From Alphaproteobacteria bacterium (GTDB lineage: Bacteria > Pseudomonadota > Alphaproteobacteria > Rhizobiales > JAKIUO01), in assembly GCA_024280895.1 (NCBI GenBank), contig JAJRPI010000046.1, forward strand, positions 1 to 64,000: 64,000 bases of DNA. The letters run 5' to 3'. Below, piece by piece: positions 20,395 to 31,120 of this stretch. The position numbers and the translations under genes were made by a program. The notes beneath the pieces were generated by a model. That model was not told where the DNA came from, did not search any database, and worked only from the letters and a program-made list of their open reading frames with translations. Every line of letters begins with the position of its first letter. Position 1 is the stretch's first letter.

Positions 20395-20796
20395 TCAAAA
20401 ACGCGGAATACGAAAGCCCGAGACCATTATCATCACCCAACCCAGGATAAAACTCATACCTCCTATGGGGATGAGAGGAATGAGCGGAGAACCGCCCATA
20501 ATGGCTTTCATGTATAAGGAACCCGAAAACAGCACTATTCCCATAAAGAAAAAGACGGCCGACAGGCGGGCGCTCCAGGAACCATGGGATTCCATCCCAT
20601 GATCAAACACCCAGATCAGCCACGAGCAGAACAGGATCGCAAACACATGAATCATATGATAGCGCCAGGCCTTTTCAAAAAACACAGCCTTGTCACCGGT
20701 GAGTGTGTCGGCCAGCATATGCGAGCCCATTGCTCCCAGAAAAACACCAAGTGCGCCCAGTAAGCCAGCAACAATAATCCAGAATCGAAATCCCAT
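20395..20796 (-). CDS. DUF423 family membrane protein
   Basis: GLLGALGVFLGAMGSHML, RYHMIHVFAIL, FSGSLYMKA, PIGGMSFILGW. Confidence 0.92.
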   Translation of the reverse strand: MGFRFWIIVAGLLGALGVFLGAMGSHMLADTLTGDKAVFFEKAWRYHMIHVFAILFCSWLIWVFDHGMESHGSWSARLSAVFFFMGIVLFSGSLYMKAIMGGSPLIPLIPIGGMSFILGWVMIMVSGFRIPRF

Positions 20797-20889
20797 AATC
20801 CTACCCTTGTCTTGTTATAAGTGCCTCATATCAATATAGGTTCATCGCACGCATATTTCAAAACAATATGTGCACCGCTTTATAACCTC

Positions 20890-22266
20890 TTAGCGAGCAA
20901 CTTCCCACGAAGTGACCATGTCGCCGGTTTGCGGGTCTTTGCCATCCTTAAGGACAATGCCCATTCCCACCAATTCATCGCGGATCCGGTCGGCCTCGGC
21001 CCAATCCTTATCGCCGCGCGCTTTAATGCGAGCATTGATCAGGTTTTGCACAGCCGCTTCATCGACGACGCGGGAGGGAGACGTCATCCCCCGCCATTCA
21101 GCAGCACTTTGATTAAGCAGACCCAAAAACTGCGCACAGGCTTTCAGGCATCCCGCTGCGCCCTTTTCTCCCATGGCCGCTTCACGGCGCAATTCGTGCA
21201 GCGCCGTGATAGCTTTGGGGGTATTGAGATCATCTTCTAGCGCACCAAGTACATCTGCGCACAATATACAACCGCTCTCAACCTCAGATGTCAGCTCATA
21301 CCAGTAATCCAGGGTCTTTTGCGCGGCCTTTAGTGTCTTTACGGACCAGTCGATGGGCTTGCGATAATGGGTCATTAACATGGCAAGCCGCAACACCTCG
21401 CCCGGCCAGTCCTTGAGCAGTTCGTTGATGGTAATAAAATTGCCAAGGCTCTTGCTCATTTTTTCGCCTTCGACCTGCAAATAGCCATTGTGCAGCCAAT
21501 AGTTGGCCATTACCTCATTTTCGTGTGTGCAGGTGCTTTGAGCAATTTCGTTTTCATGATGAGGAAAAATCAGATCTAACCCGCCGCCATGGATATCGAA
21601 GGTCTCACCCAGATATTTTTTGCTCATCACGGAGCATTCCAGATGCCAACCGGGGCGCCCTCTGCCCCAGGGGCTGTCCCAGCCGGGCAAATCATCACTG
21701 GAGGGTTTCCAGAGCACAAAATCCATGGGGTTTTTCTTATAGTCTGCAACCTCGACGCGCGCGCCTGCCATCATTTCATCGACAGAGCGATTTGACAAAC
21801 CACCATAATTTTTGTCACTGGTCACATCAAACAGAACATGCTCCTGCGCCTCATAGGCATGCCCCTTCTCAATAAGGGTTTTGATCATCTCGATCATACC
21901 CTCGATATGATCGGTGGCGCGCGGCTCGTGGCTAGGGGTTAAGACGTCCAGCGCTGCCAAGTCCTCATGGAATTGCTTTGTTGTGCGCTTGGTGAGGTCT
22001 TGTATGCTCACCCCCTCCTGCGCGGCTCTGGCGTTGATTTTGTCATCGACATCCGTGATATTGCGCACATAGGTGACATGACCCTCCCCATAAAGATGGC
22101 GCAGCAGACGAAACAACACATCAAACACCAAAGGCGGACGAGCATTGCCGATATGAGCATAATCATAGACCGTGGGACCACATACATACATGCGGACATT
22201 CTCGGGCTCCAAAGGAATAAATTCCTGTTTCGTGCGGGTCAGTGTATTATAAAGTTTAAGCGACAT
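20890..22266 (-). CDS. cysS: Cysteinyl-tRNA synthetase
   Basis: [56 protein letters not shown]. Confidence 0.97.
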   Translation of the reverse strand: MSLKLYNTLTRTKQEFIPLEPENVRMYVCGPTVYDYAHIGNARPPLVFDVLFRLLRHLYGEGHVTYVRNITDVDDKINARAAQEGVSIQDLTKRTTKQFHEDLAALDVLTPSHEPRATDHIEGMIEMIKTLIEKGHAYEAQEHVLFDVTSDKNYGGLSNRSVDEMMAGARVEVADYKKNPMDFVLWKPSSDDLPGWDSPWGRGRPGWHLECSVMSKKYLGETFDIHGGGLDLIFPHHENEIAQSTCTHENEVMANYWLHNGYLQVEGEKMSKSLGNFITINELLKDWPGEVLRLAMLMTHYRKPIDWSVKTLKAAQKTLDYWYELTSEVESGCILCADVLGALEDDLNTPKAITALHELRREAAMGEKGAAGCLKACAQFLGLLNQSAAEWRGMTSPSRVVDEAAVQNLINARIKARGDKDWAEADRIRDELVGMGIVLKDGKDPQTGDMVTSWEVAR

Positions 22267-22378
22267 ATTTTCTTTCTCATGCGGACCACAGAGTTCTTGT
22301 AGTGATCGCTTGGTTTAACCTAATGTAGCGATGGTTGCTAGGGCGAGTACCCTGGGTGATGAACTTCGCAAGATATAA

Positions 22379-24139
22379 ATGCTACCAGGAATTTTGATGA
22401 AAAAGCGACAGAGCAAAAGCAAAGCACGTAGTCAAGCAAAAAAAATCGCTGAGAGAGCCACGCAACAACAATCAAAAGAGCGAATAAAGTCCTACGCGAC
22501 AAAGCCTTTGGATCCCGCCGCCCTCGTGGAAGTGCGCAATCTGTCGGTTGACTTCAAATCTTCAAAACGCGTCACCCATGCCGTCAAAAACATCTCGTTT
22601 GATATCCAGCCGGGTGAAACAGTTGCGCTGGTTGGCGAAAGTGGCTCGGGCAAAACCGTTTCGGCGCTCTCGATCATGCGTCTATTACCCTACCCGGCCG
22701 CCTCACACCCCAGCGGCGAAATTTACTTCAAGGGCGACGATCTGCTGAAAGTCGAAGGCAAGAAACTACGCCAATATCGCGGCAATGCCATCTCCATGAT
22801 TTTTCAAGAACCCATGAGCTCGCTCAATCCCCTGCACATGATCGAGCGCCAGATCGGCGAAGTGCTGGAAATGCACCGCGGGCTTTCAGGACAAGCGGCC
22901 CGCGCCCGCGTCCTGGATCTGCTGCACAAAGTCGGCATCAAAGATCCAGAACAACGGTTAGAGAGTTACCCTCATCAATTGTCTGGCGGCCAACGCCAAC
23001 GCGTCATGATCGCCATGGCGCTGGCCAATGAACCGGACCTGCTGATCGCTGACGAGCCGACCACCGCACTTGATGTGACCATTCAGGCGCAGATCCTCGA
23101 GCTGTTGAAAAATTTGCAAAAAGAGCTGGGCATGGCCTTATTGCTGATCACCCATGATCTGGGTATTGTTCGCAAGATGGCGACCCGCACCTGCGTCATG
23201 AAAGATGGCGAGATCGTCGAAAAAGGCAACACAAGCGATATTTTTGATGATCCTCAACACGACTATACCAAGCATCTGTTAAACGCGGAACCACGCGGCG
23301 AACCGCCCCAAGAAGATGAGAACGCCAAAACCGTCATCGAAACCCAAAATCTCAAAGTCTGGTTTCCTATCAAGCGCGGCCTGTTTCGCAAAACCGTCGA
23401 TCACGTCAAAGCCGTCAATGGCATTTCCCTGCAATTGAAAGAAAAACAAACTCTGGGCATTGTCGGCGAGAGCGGTTCTGGCAAAACCACGCTTGGCCTT
23501 GCTTTGATGCGTCTTATCTCTTCCAAGGGTCCAATCTCCTATATCGGCCAGCGCATTGACGAATATCAGATCAAGGAGATGCGACCACTGCGCCGCGAAA
23601 TGCAAATTGTATTTCAAGATCCTTACGGCTCGCTATCACCACGTCTGTCGGTCAATCAGATCATCGAAGAGGGTCTGATCATCCAGCAACCCGACTTGAC
23701 TTCGGCACAACGGCGCGAACGGGTCTCCCATGAGCTCAACGAAGTCGGCCTTGATCCGAGCTCGCAAGATCGTTATCCCCACGAATTTTCTGGTGGACAG
23801 CGCCAGCGCATCGCCATTGCACGCGCCATGATCCTTGAGCCCAAATTCGTCATGCTGGACGAACCAACCAGCGCGCTTGATGTCTCGGTGCAAGCGCAGA
23901 TCGTTGAACTGCTGTTGAAGCTGCAAGAGGACCACAAGCTTTCCTACCTGTTTATTTCTCATGATCTGCGTGTCGTGCGCGCCCTCGCCAATCATGTCAT
24001 CGTCATGCGCAACGGCATTGCAGTTGAAGATGGCTCTGCAACACAGATTTTCAATGACCCGCAAACCGATTACACCAAAGCCTTGATGGCCGCAGCGTTC
24101 AATCTTGAAACCACACAGGACCACATCATTGCGCAATAA
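22379..24139 (+). CDS. ABC transporter ATP-binding protein with two ABC domains (YejF/DppDF-like)
   Basis: Two Walker A ([24 protein letters not shown]), two signature motifs ([18 protein letters not shown]). Confidence 0.93.
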   Translation: MLPGILMKKRQSKSKARSQAKKIAERATQQQSKERIKSYATKPLDPAALVEVRNLSVDFKSSKRVTHAVKNISFDIQPGETVALVGESGSGKTVSALSIMRLLPYPAASHPSGEIYFKGDDLLKVEGKKLRQYRGNAISMIFQEPMSSLNPLHMIERQIGEVLEMHRGLSGQAARARVLDLLHKVGIKDPEQRLESYPHQLSGGQRQRVMIAMALANEPDLLIADEPTTALDVTIQAQILELLKNLQKELGMALLLITHDLGIVRKMATRTCVMKDGEIVEKGNTSDIFDDPQHDYTKHLLNAEPRGEPPQEDENAKTVIETQNLKVWFPIKRGLFRKTVDHVKAVNGISLQLKEKQTLGIVGESGSGKTTLGLALMRLISSKGPISYIGQRIDEYQIKEMRPLRREMQIVFQDPYGSLSPRLSVNQIIEEGLIIQQPDLTSAQRRERVSHELNEVGLDPSSQDRYPHEFSGGQRQRIAIARAMILEPKFVMLDEPTSALDVSVQAQIVELLLKLQEDHKLSYLFISHDLRVVRALANHVIVMRNGIAVEDGSATQIFNDPQTDYTKALMAAAFNLETTQDHIIAQ

Positions 24140-24234
24140 GTCGCAGCCATATTACGTGATTGTGAACGCCATGTGATGATGTGTTGAGGTACAGCTTCTT
24201 GAACGCAACATAAAACAAGGGAGAGCACAGCATT

Positions 24235-25038
24235 ATGGTAATCATCGGAGACAGCGAATCGATCAGGCTGATCGCTTTTTTTGGCATCTTGTTGACATTA
24301 ATAGTGCTCGAGACAATCTGGCCACGCCGCAAACGCGTGCGCGCCAGTCTCACGCGCTTGAGCACCAATATATTACTGACGATCTTCAACGGCTTTGTGA
24401 TGAAATTGCTGGCCAGTGCGGTTGTTCCGATTGCCGCGGTTGCGGCTGCTGTCTATGTCGAGAAACAAGGCTGGGGACTGTTCAATCTACTCTCCCTGCC
24501 TTCTACGCTGGAAATTGCCTTGTCGCTGATTTTGTTCGATCTGGCGATCTATGGCCAGCATGTGGCGGCTCATTATGTGCCAATGCTGTGGCAGTTTCAC
24601 AAAGTACACCATTCTGATGTGGAATTCGATGTCACAACGGCCCTGCGCTTCCACCCCGTCGAAATCGTCATCTCCATGCTGTGGAAAATTGTGCTGGTGT
24701 TTATCATTGGCCCCTCGGTGTTTGCCGTGGTTCTATTCGAGATCATCCTCAATGGGTCTGCCATGTTTAACCACTCAAATTTGAAATTACCCTACACGCT
24801 GGACAAAATTGTCCGCCTTTTTCTGGCAACACCCGATATGCACCGTATCCATCACTCAATTATCCCCCGCGAACTCAACACCAATTATGGTTTCAGCATA
24901 TCGCTCTGGGACCGTCTGTTTGGAACCTATACAGAACAACCTTCAAAGGGGCATACAGATATGGAAATCGGCCTTGCAAAACATCAAGATAGCGAACCTA
25001 CAAAATTCCTGTGGTCGCTTCGCTTTCCGTTCAGTTAA
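24235..25038 (+). CDS. Sterol desaturase/fatty acid hydroxylase family protein
   Basis: Histidine clusters QFHKVHHSD, RFHPVE, MHRIHHS. Confidence 0.92.
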   Translation: MVIIGDSESIRLIAFFGILLTLIVLETIWPRRKRVRASLTRLSTNILLTIFNGFVMKLLASAVVPIAAVAAAVYVEKQGWGLFNLLSLPSTLEIALSLILFDLAIYGQHVAAHYVPMLWQFHKVHHSDVEFDVTTALRFHPVEIVISMLWKIVLVFIIGPSVFAVVLFEIILNGSAMFNHSNLKLPYTLDKIVRLFLATPDMHRIHHSIIPRELNTNYGFSISLWDRLFGTYTEQPSKGHTDMEIGLAKHQDSEPTKFLWSLRFPFS

Positions 25039-25385
25039 GGTCGAGCAATAAGGCGCAATGATCAGTATTCAAACAGTATTTACTTTGCCGATTCGCTATG
25101 ACTCACAAATTTTACTTGCACGACTGCCTTGTTTTAAGCTAGATCCTGCAAAATACTAACAGTGAGGAAAGGCTGATCATTTCTAAAAACTGAAATGGAA
25201 ATTGCATCAGTCAGATTTTGCCACGTCCCGATTGTATGGGGCTGGCTTGAAGCGCCGGTTTAGTCTGTTGTTCATAGGTTCCGCGTAGGACGGCATGAAC
25301 CGGCGCGGACCTCCCTCTCTTATCGATCAGTCCCATAAATTTATCGCTCGATTTACCATAGGTGACTATCAAGGGGGGCTGGTAT

Positions 25386-26048
25386 ATGCTCGCGCCCATG
25401 AGACGCTTAGCCAAAATCAAGCAAAAATTGCCCGACTATCGCTATGAATCCGCCTTGCAAGATGAGTTCCTTGGACCGGTTGCTGGCGTTGATGAAGCGG
25501 GACGTGGACCGTGGGCCGGGCCGGTTGTTGCTGCTGCTGTAATCCTGGATAGCAAAGCCATCCCCCCAGGCCTCAACGATTCGAAAAAACTTAAAGAGCA
25601 GCAACGCGAACAGTTATACACTCAGATTCGCGAGACCTCGCTGGTCGGCATCGGCCTGTCCAGTGTGCAGGTGATCGATCGTGACAATATTCTCAAAGCC
25701 ACACTTGGTGCCATGTCACGCGCGATTTCGCAACTGCCATCGCTGCCCGCCATTGCCTTGATTGATGGCAACAAATGCCCGGACCTTGATTGCCCGGCAC
25801 GAGCACTTGTTAAAGGCGACCAACTCTCCTTGTCAATTGCTGCCGCCTCTATCATTGCCAAGGTGACAAGAGACCGCCTGATGCGAGAGATGGCACTGCA
25901 ACATCCCCATTATGGCTTCGAGCGCCATAAAGGATATGGCACCAAAGCCCATCAACAGGCCTTGACAGAATATGGCATCACACCGCACCATCGCCGCTCT
26001 TTCAAACCCATTCGCAAAATCATTGAACAGAGCGAGCCCTCTTCGTGA
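25386..26048 (+). CDS. rnhB: Ribonuclease HII
   Basis: VAGVDEAGRGPWAGPVVAAAVIL, DSKKLKEQQRE, DGNKCP. Confidence 0.96.
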   Translation: MLAPMRRLAKIKQKLPDYRYESALQDEFLGPVAGVDEAGRGPWAGPVVAAAVILDSKAIPPGLNDSKKLKEQQREQLYTQIRETSLVGIGLSSVQVIDRDNILKATLGAMSRAISQLPSLPAIALIDGNKCPDLDCPARALVKGDQLSLSIAAASIIAKVTRDRLMREMALQHPHYGFERHKGYGTKAHQQALTEYGITPHHRRSFKPIRKIIEQSEPSS

Positions 26049-26797
26049 CCAATCATCGCTATAAACTAACCATCGAATATGATGGCACCCCTTTTGTCGG
26101 CTGGCAGATCCAGGACAATGGCGCATCGGTGCAATCATCGATCGCGACTGCCTTCAAGGGGTTTTGCGACACTGACAATCTGCCCTATGGCGCCGGGCGC
26201 ACAGATGCCGGTGTCCATGCAACCGGTCAGATCGCTCATATTGATTTAGGGAAAAGCTATCCAACCGATACCATCCGCGACGCCGTCAACCAGCATTTGC
26301 GCCCGATCCCCATATCTATTCTCAAGGTGGAAGAAGTCAGCGCAGAATTTGACGCGCGCTTTTCAGCCCGCATGCGTCATTATCAATACAAGATCGTCAA
26401 TCGGCGCCCCCCCTTGACCATTCAAGACAAGCGCGCCTGGCTGGTACATCGCCCGCTCGACGCCAATAGAATGAACGAAGCGGCTAAATTACTGCACGGA
26501 AAACATGACTTCACAGCCTTTCGATCCACCAATTGTCAGGCCAAATCGCCGCTCAAAACCCTGTCCCATCTGGAAGTCACACGCTGCGGAGAAGAATTGA
26601 CGATCACCGCATCAGCACGCTCCTTCATGCACAATCAGGTACGCTCAATGGTGGGCTCCTTGCAAATGGTCGGGGATGGCCGCTGGCCGATCAATCAAAT
26701 CCGCGACGTGCTGGACAGCAAAGACCGCGCGGCCTGCGGACCGGTTGCGCCGGCCCACGGGCTGTATTTCACGAAGATTGATTATGATCCCGCATAA
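26045..26797 (+). CDS. truA: tRNA pseudouridine(38-40) synthase TruA
   Basis: TIEYDGTPFVGWQIQ, PYGAGRTDAGVHATGQ, SFMHNQVRSMVGSL. Confidence 0.96.
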   Translation: MTNHRYKLTIEYDGTPFVGWQIQDNGASVQSSIATAFKGFCDTDNLPYGAGRTDAGVHATGQIAHIDLGKSYPTDTIRDAVNQHLRPIPISILKVEEVSAEFDARFSARMRHYQYKIVNRRPPLTIQDKRAWLVHRPLDANRMNEAAKLLHGKHDFTAFRSTNCQAKSPLKTLSHLEVTRCGEELTITASARSFMHNQVRSMVGSLQMVGDGRWPINQIRDVLDSKDRAACGPVAPAHGLYFTKIDYDPA

Positions 26798-26803
26798 GAG
26801 GGA

Positions 26804-27970
26804 TCAATCTTTGGAGAAGTAAATCTTGAGAAAATCGGTGTAAATCGCGGTTAGAGTCTCCATGTGCTCAAGAGGCACTTGCTCATCGACTTGATGAATG
26901 GTGGCGTTGACCAGACCAAACTCAATGACGGGACAATGGTTTTTGATAAAACGTGCGTCCGATGTGCCCCCGGTTGTCGACAGCTCAGGCACCAGCCCCG
27001 TGACGCGTTTGATGGCTTCAGACAGCTTGTCAGTGAGATCCCCCGACTGGGTGACAAAACTGTCCCCCGAAACACGAAACGCCAATTCAACCCCATAGGG
27101 ACTTCCCGCAAGCGCTGCTTTGATGCGATCTCGCATGAGCTGTTCAAGACTGCTTGGCGTATGCGCATCGTTGAAGCGGATATTGAAACGTGCGCTGGCT
27201 CTTGCCGGGATCACATTGACCGCTTCATTATTAACTTCCAGATTGGTAATTTCGAGATTGGATGGCATGAAAGTGCTGGTCCCATTATCGAGTGGATCAC
27301 CCAAAAGCTTGCCAATCAAATGCGCCAGCCCCTCAATGGGGTTATTGGCCAAATGCTGATAGGCCACATGCCCCTGTTTGCCGATAATGGTGATGTCACC
27401 GTTCATACTGCCGCGACGACCAATCTTGATCATCTCGCCGATTTTGCCCGGATTGGAGGGTTCGCCAACAATACAATGATCCAGCTTCTCGCCATGTTCA
27501 TCCAGCCATGAAAGCATTTTAACGGTACCATTTATGGCAGGCCCTTCCTCGTCGCCGGTAATCAAAAAACTGATCGAGCCAGGTAAATCCCCAGACAGAT
27601 CAGATAACATTGTTTCAACGGCTGCCAGAAAACAGGCAATACTGCCTTTCATGTCCGCAGTGCCGCGACCATGCAAGATCTGATCTTTAATCCTCGCTTC
27701 AAAAGGCGAAAATTCCCAGTCCGCCTCATCGCCAACCGGCACAACATCAGTATGACCGGCAAAACAGATATTTGGAGCCTTGGTGCCAAGACGGGCATAA
27801 AGATTATCGACGTCCGGCGTGCCCTCTTCTTGAAATGGCAGCCTCGTACAAGTAAAGCCGATTTCACTCAAAGCCTGTTCGAGATAATCAAGAGCACCAC
27901 CTTCAGTTGGCGTCACACTTTTACATTGAATAAGTTTGACCGCATGTCTCACTGCGTTCGTTTCGATCAT
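26804..27970 (-). CDS. dapE: Succinyl-diaminopimelate desuccinylase
   Basis: CFAGHTDVVPVGD, GRGTADMKGSIACF, ITGDEEGPAINGT, TTGGTSDARFI. Confidence 0.95.
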   Translation of the reverse strand: MIETNAVRHAVKLIQCKSVTPTEGGALDYLEQALSEIGFTCTRLPFQEEGTPDVDNLYARLGTKAPNICFAGHTDVVPVGDEADWEFSPFEARIKDQILHGRGTADMKGSIACFLAAVETMLSDLSGDLPGSISFLITGDEEGPAINGTVKMLSWLDEHGEKLDHCIVGEPSNPGKIGEMIKIGRRGSMNGDITIIGKQGHVAYQHLANNPIEGLAHLIGKLLGDPLDNGTSTFMPSNLEITNLEVNNEAVNVIPARASARFNIRFNDAHTPSSLEQLMRDRIKAALAGSPYGVELAFRVSGDSFVTQSGDLTDKLSEAIKRVTGLVPELSTTGGTSDARFIKNHCPVIEFGLVNATIHQVDEQVPLEHMETLTAIYTDFLKIYFSKD

Positions 27971-28091
27971 CGCGTTTCTTTCAACTAATCCAGAAATATT
28001 TGGTCAACGTAATTCTTTGGCAACCATATGGGCCTAATCTTTAATCATGTTCCCGAAGGAAAAGGTACCCCTATTTAAAGCGAGTTATATT

Positions 28092-28610
28092 ATGAAATCA
28101 GCAATGGCCCCAAATACCGAGCAATTAATCGACGACTTCAGCAATACCATGCGTAAGCATCTTCGCGAACATACTGAAGGCACCAATGTCAATAATGCCA
28201 GCCTGCTGACAACCGACTATCTCAATCATTATTCTGGAATGGTGATGCTGCTTGAACAGCTCCCAAGCACACCCGAAGAGCTGATCATCTATCTCCTTTC
28301 ATGGGAGCCGATCGGCTATGAAGAACATTTTGCGACCTCTGGTTTTCGCGATGGAGATCTCGCCATCACGGCCTATCGTCATGCCCCAGAAAATATCCGC
28401 TCCACTTTTGATACTGTCATTGAGCGTTTGCATGAAGAGAGCATCAAGGCACTTGATATCGTGCGCCGCCAGGCTGAAGCTGGCAATATGCAAGGCATGT
28501 CGCGCACCTGCGAGCAAACCGCTCCTATTTTGCGCGAATTGATCGATGAAGCTTCCGCTATCGTCAATCAACAGGATCATTCACAAGATTCTATCGACGA
28601 TCATTTCTAA
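28092..28610 (+). CDS. Conserved hypothetical protein
   Basis: ORF with start chosen at MKSAMAPNTEQLIDDFSNTM; no recognised family. Confidence 0.6.
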   Translation: MKSAMAPNTEQLIDDFSNTMRKHLREHTEGTNVNNASLLTTDYLNHYSGMVMLLEQLPSTPEELIIYLLSWEPIGYEEHFATSGFRDGDLAITAYRHAPENIRSTFDTVIERLHEESIKALDIVRRQAEAGNMQGMSRTCEQTAPILRELIDEASAIVNQQDHSQDSIDDHF

Positions 28611-28750
28611 ACAAAGCTCTATTGAACGAGGTTATACCAACCGCCCCTTGGCTTTGCTTGCGTTTTTAGGTAGCCTTGCGAAAATCGCCATGAATTGGCC
28701 TGATCGCAGATCTATTTATAGAACAAGATCAAATCCGGGATGTCCGACAG

Positions 28751-29176
28751 ATGACAAAACTGCCTTTTCTATCCAAAGCTGTCTTGATCGGCATTACCTG
28801 TCTGTCGATTGCCCTTGCGGCGATGCCCTCAACGGCAGACGCGCAGCGCCGCAATGGTTTTGGTGACAGCAAAGAACAACGACCCTATGACGATAAGCTG
28901 ATGCGTCTGGCGGAAATTCTGGGCGCAACACATTATCTGCGCGAGCTTTGCAAAGCGCAAGAAGGGCAAAGATGGCGTCAGCAAATGGATGCCTTGATAG
29001 ATGCTGAGGGAACCTCTGCCAAACGCCGCTCCCGCCTGGTGCGCAAGTTCAACCGAGGCTATCGCGGCTATCAACGTACCTATCATAGTTGCACACGCCC
29101 AGCGACCCTGGCGATTACCCGTTTTTTAAAAGAAGGGGTCACGCTCTCCAAGGCGATCATCCGGTCAAACAAATAA
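28751..29176 (+). CDS. TIGR02301/DUF2385 family secreted protein
   Basis: Signal peptide then LAEILGATHYLRELCKAQEGQRWRQQMDALIDAE...NRGYRGYQRTYHSCT. Confidence 0.85.
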   Translation: MTKLPFLSKAVLIGITCLSIALAAMPSTADAQRRNGFGDSKEQRPYDDKLMRLAEILGATHYLRELCKAQEGQRWRQQMDALIDAEGTSAKRRSRLVRKFNRGYRGYQRTYHSCTRPATLAITRFLKEGVTLSKAIIRSNK

Positions 29177-29504
29177 AACCTGACCCATATTTTTCGCGTG
29201 ATCACAATCAGCAATTCAACTGTTTCGACAAGTGTGGTGATAAGCTGGGGACATTAACCAGTTCGCGCAAGATTTCCGCAGCCAACAACTTGCTCATGCT
29301 AAGAACGAAGTCGTCTTGCAAATAGGCTTTTTTGGGCACGTTTCAACAAAAACCATCCTAATAATTTCAAGACACAAAGCTAGTGGGGGATGGAAAACAG
29401 GGTTCACCTGCTTTCTTGATGCTTTTCACATAATTTGAATATGCGCGACCAGCGAACGGCAATAAAATTGTTGTTTGACTTGTCTAGCGGGGGAATCGTA
29501 CGAG

Positions 29505-29750
29505 ATGAAACTCATCCAGGTCGAGCGTTCGACCAAAAGCCACAAAAACGCATTGCAATATATCCTTGATGCCTGGGATGAAGCGAGTGCCAATGGAGTG
29601 CAATCAGACACTCTTGCAACAGCTGCACTATTTACCGCCATCTCTGCACTGGTCGACACTCATGGAGAAGAGGCCGTTGCCGCCCTGACCGAGCGAATGG
29701 TCAAGCGCATTGAAAAAGGTGAGTTTTCTGTCGGACATATCACCCACTAA
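29505..29750 (+). CDS. Small conserved hypothetical protein (81 aa)
   Basis: ORF MKLIQVERSTKSHKNALQYILDAWDEASANGVQSDTLATAALFTAISALVDTHGEEAVAAL... Confidence 0.6.
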   Translation: MKLIQVERSTKSHKNALQYILDAWDEASANGVQSDTLATAALFTAISALVDTHGEEAVAALTERMVKRIEKGEFSVGHITH

Positions 29751-29895
29751 CCAACCTCTGTTCCATTTTTCGATCCCTCGTAACACTCTCAGGAACGACC
29801 GTATTCCCTCACTTTTTCAATCTGATTAAGGGGGTTTTAACTGTAAACCTGCATAGTTTGTAGAGATATTGTTTTATGTGATTAAGGGGATCGGT

Positions 29896-30969
29896 ATGCC
29901 ATCGACATATACGGATAATTTCGAGCGCTCTTTGGAAACCGGGGAAAGCGCTTTTTCCTCGTTGATACAAGATACTATTCCCGTATGGCCGGAAATGTAC
30001 GAAGTCATGTATGCCTACAGGACCGGCGGGAATATCGCCGTATCGTCAGCAATTGAAAGTCTGAAAAAAGAAAATGCACAGCTAAATTCGCAAGATTTGG
30101 CAAAAATACATGATGATTTTTTCTCAAATAATAGAATGATTGATATTTCCGAAGACATTGGCTCCAAAATCAATACGGAAATCCGCAACATTATCGATGT
30201 GATGAATGCTGCTGGGGAAAAGTCCGACGAGTGCGATATCGCCTTGCGAAAGATCGAAACAAAATTTAGCAGCGTAAATACCCCAGAGCAACTGCATAGC
30301 GTTGTCGAAATACTTAGCAATATTACGCGTGCAATGGCCGATAATAATCAAAACCTAAATACCAAGCTGAAACAATCCACGCAGCAAATCGAAGTCCGTC
30401 ACAAGGATTTGGACACGGCGCGCAATGAGAGCAATACCGATAGCCTCACCAGCCTTGCAAACCGCAAGAAATTTGATAGCGAATTGCGCAAGTCACTTGA
30501 TGACAAGCGCGAAAAAGGTACCGACCTCACATTGCTTATCGTCGACATTGATCACTTTAAAAACTTTAATGATACCTGGGGCCACCAAACGGGAGATCAG
30601 ATCCTGCGACTGGTTGCACAAACGCTCAAAAATAGCCTGAAGGGCGCTGATTTGCCAGCCCGTTATGGCGGAGAAGAATTCGCTGTCATATTACCCAACA
30701 CCAACAAGGAAGATGCCTTCACGGTTGCCGAGCAAATTCGCGAAGCTATCGCAGCAAAAGAACTGATCAAAAGATCAACTGGTCAAAATCTGGGTAAACT
30801 GACGGTCTCGATTGGCATTGCGCAGGCAACACAAGATGATATTTCTGCAACCCTGATCGAGCGTTCAGATAAAGCGCTCTATCGTGCCAAAGACACCGGC
30901 CGCAACCGCTGTGACATCGCCCCCGACCTTGAGATCGAACAAATGCAGGACATTGCGGTTTCAGCTTAA
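29896..30969 (+). CDS. Diguanylate cyclase (GGDEF domain)
   Basis: DSLTSLANRKKFD, DIDHFKNFNDTWGHQTGD, RYGGEEFAVILP. Confidence 0.94.
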   Translation: MPSTYTDNFERSLETGESAFSSLIQDTIPVWPEMYEVMYAYRTGGNIAVSSAIESLKKENAQLNSQDLAKIHDDFFSNNRMIDISEDIGSKINTEIRNIIDVMNAAGEKSDECDIALRKIETKFSSVNTPEQLHSVVEILSNITRAMADNNQNLNTKLKQSTQQIEVRHKDLDTARNESNTDSLTSLANRKKFDSELRKSLDDKREKGTDLTLLIVDIDHFKNFNDTWGHQTGDQILRLVAQTLKNSLKGADLPARYGGEEFAVILPNTNKEDAFTVAEQIREAIAAKELIKRSTGQNLGKLTVSIGIAQATQDDISATLIERSDKALYRAKDTGRNRCDIAPDLEIEQMQDIAVSA

Positions 30970-30987
30970 ATGCCATTCGTTTAATAA

Positions 30988-31050
30988 AAACACCCTCTAC
31001 GCTCACTTGCTATTTATAAAATGCAAGCCCGCTTAGAGGGTGTTTTATTT
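30988..31050. terminator. Bidirectional terminator between convergent diguanylate cyclase gene and flgL
   Basis: ACACCCTCTA (30990-30999) pairs with TAGAGGGTGT (31034-31043), A-run before and T-run after. Confidence 0.8.
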
Positions 31051-31120
31051 TGCTACGAATTATCGCCAAAACCCAGCCAAAGTGCGTGACCCTCGCAAAA
31101 AGAACCAATCCCCTCAAGAC

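Noticed and set aside
25211-25420. Small minus-strand ORF (MGLIDKRGRSAPVHAVLRGTYEQQTKPALQASPIQSGRGKI portion) upstream of rnhB
   Set aside because: Plausible codon usage but no recognisable family and overlaps the rnhB upstream region; insufficient support to call a gene.
26864-27511. 215-aa plus-strand ORF antisense to dapE
   Set aside because: Fully inside dapE on the opposite strand; no recognisable family.
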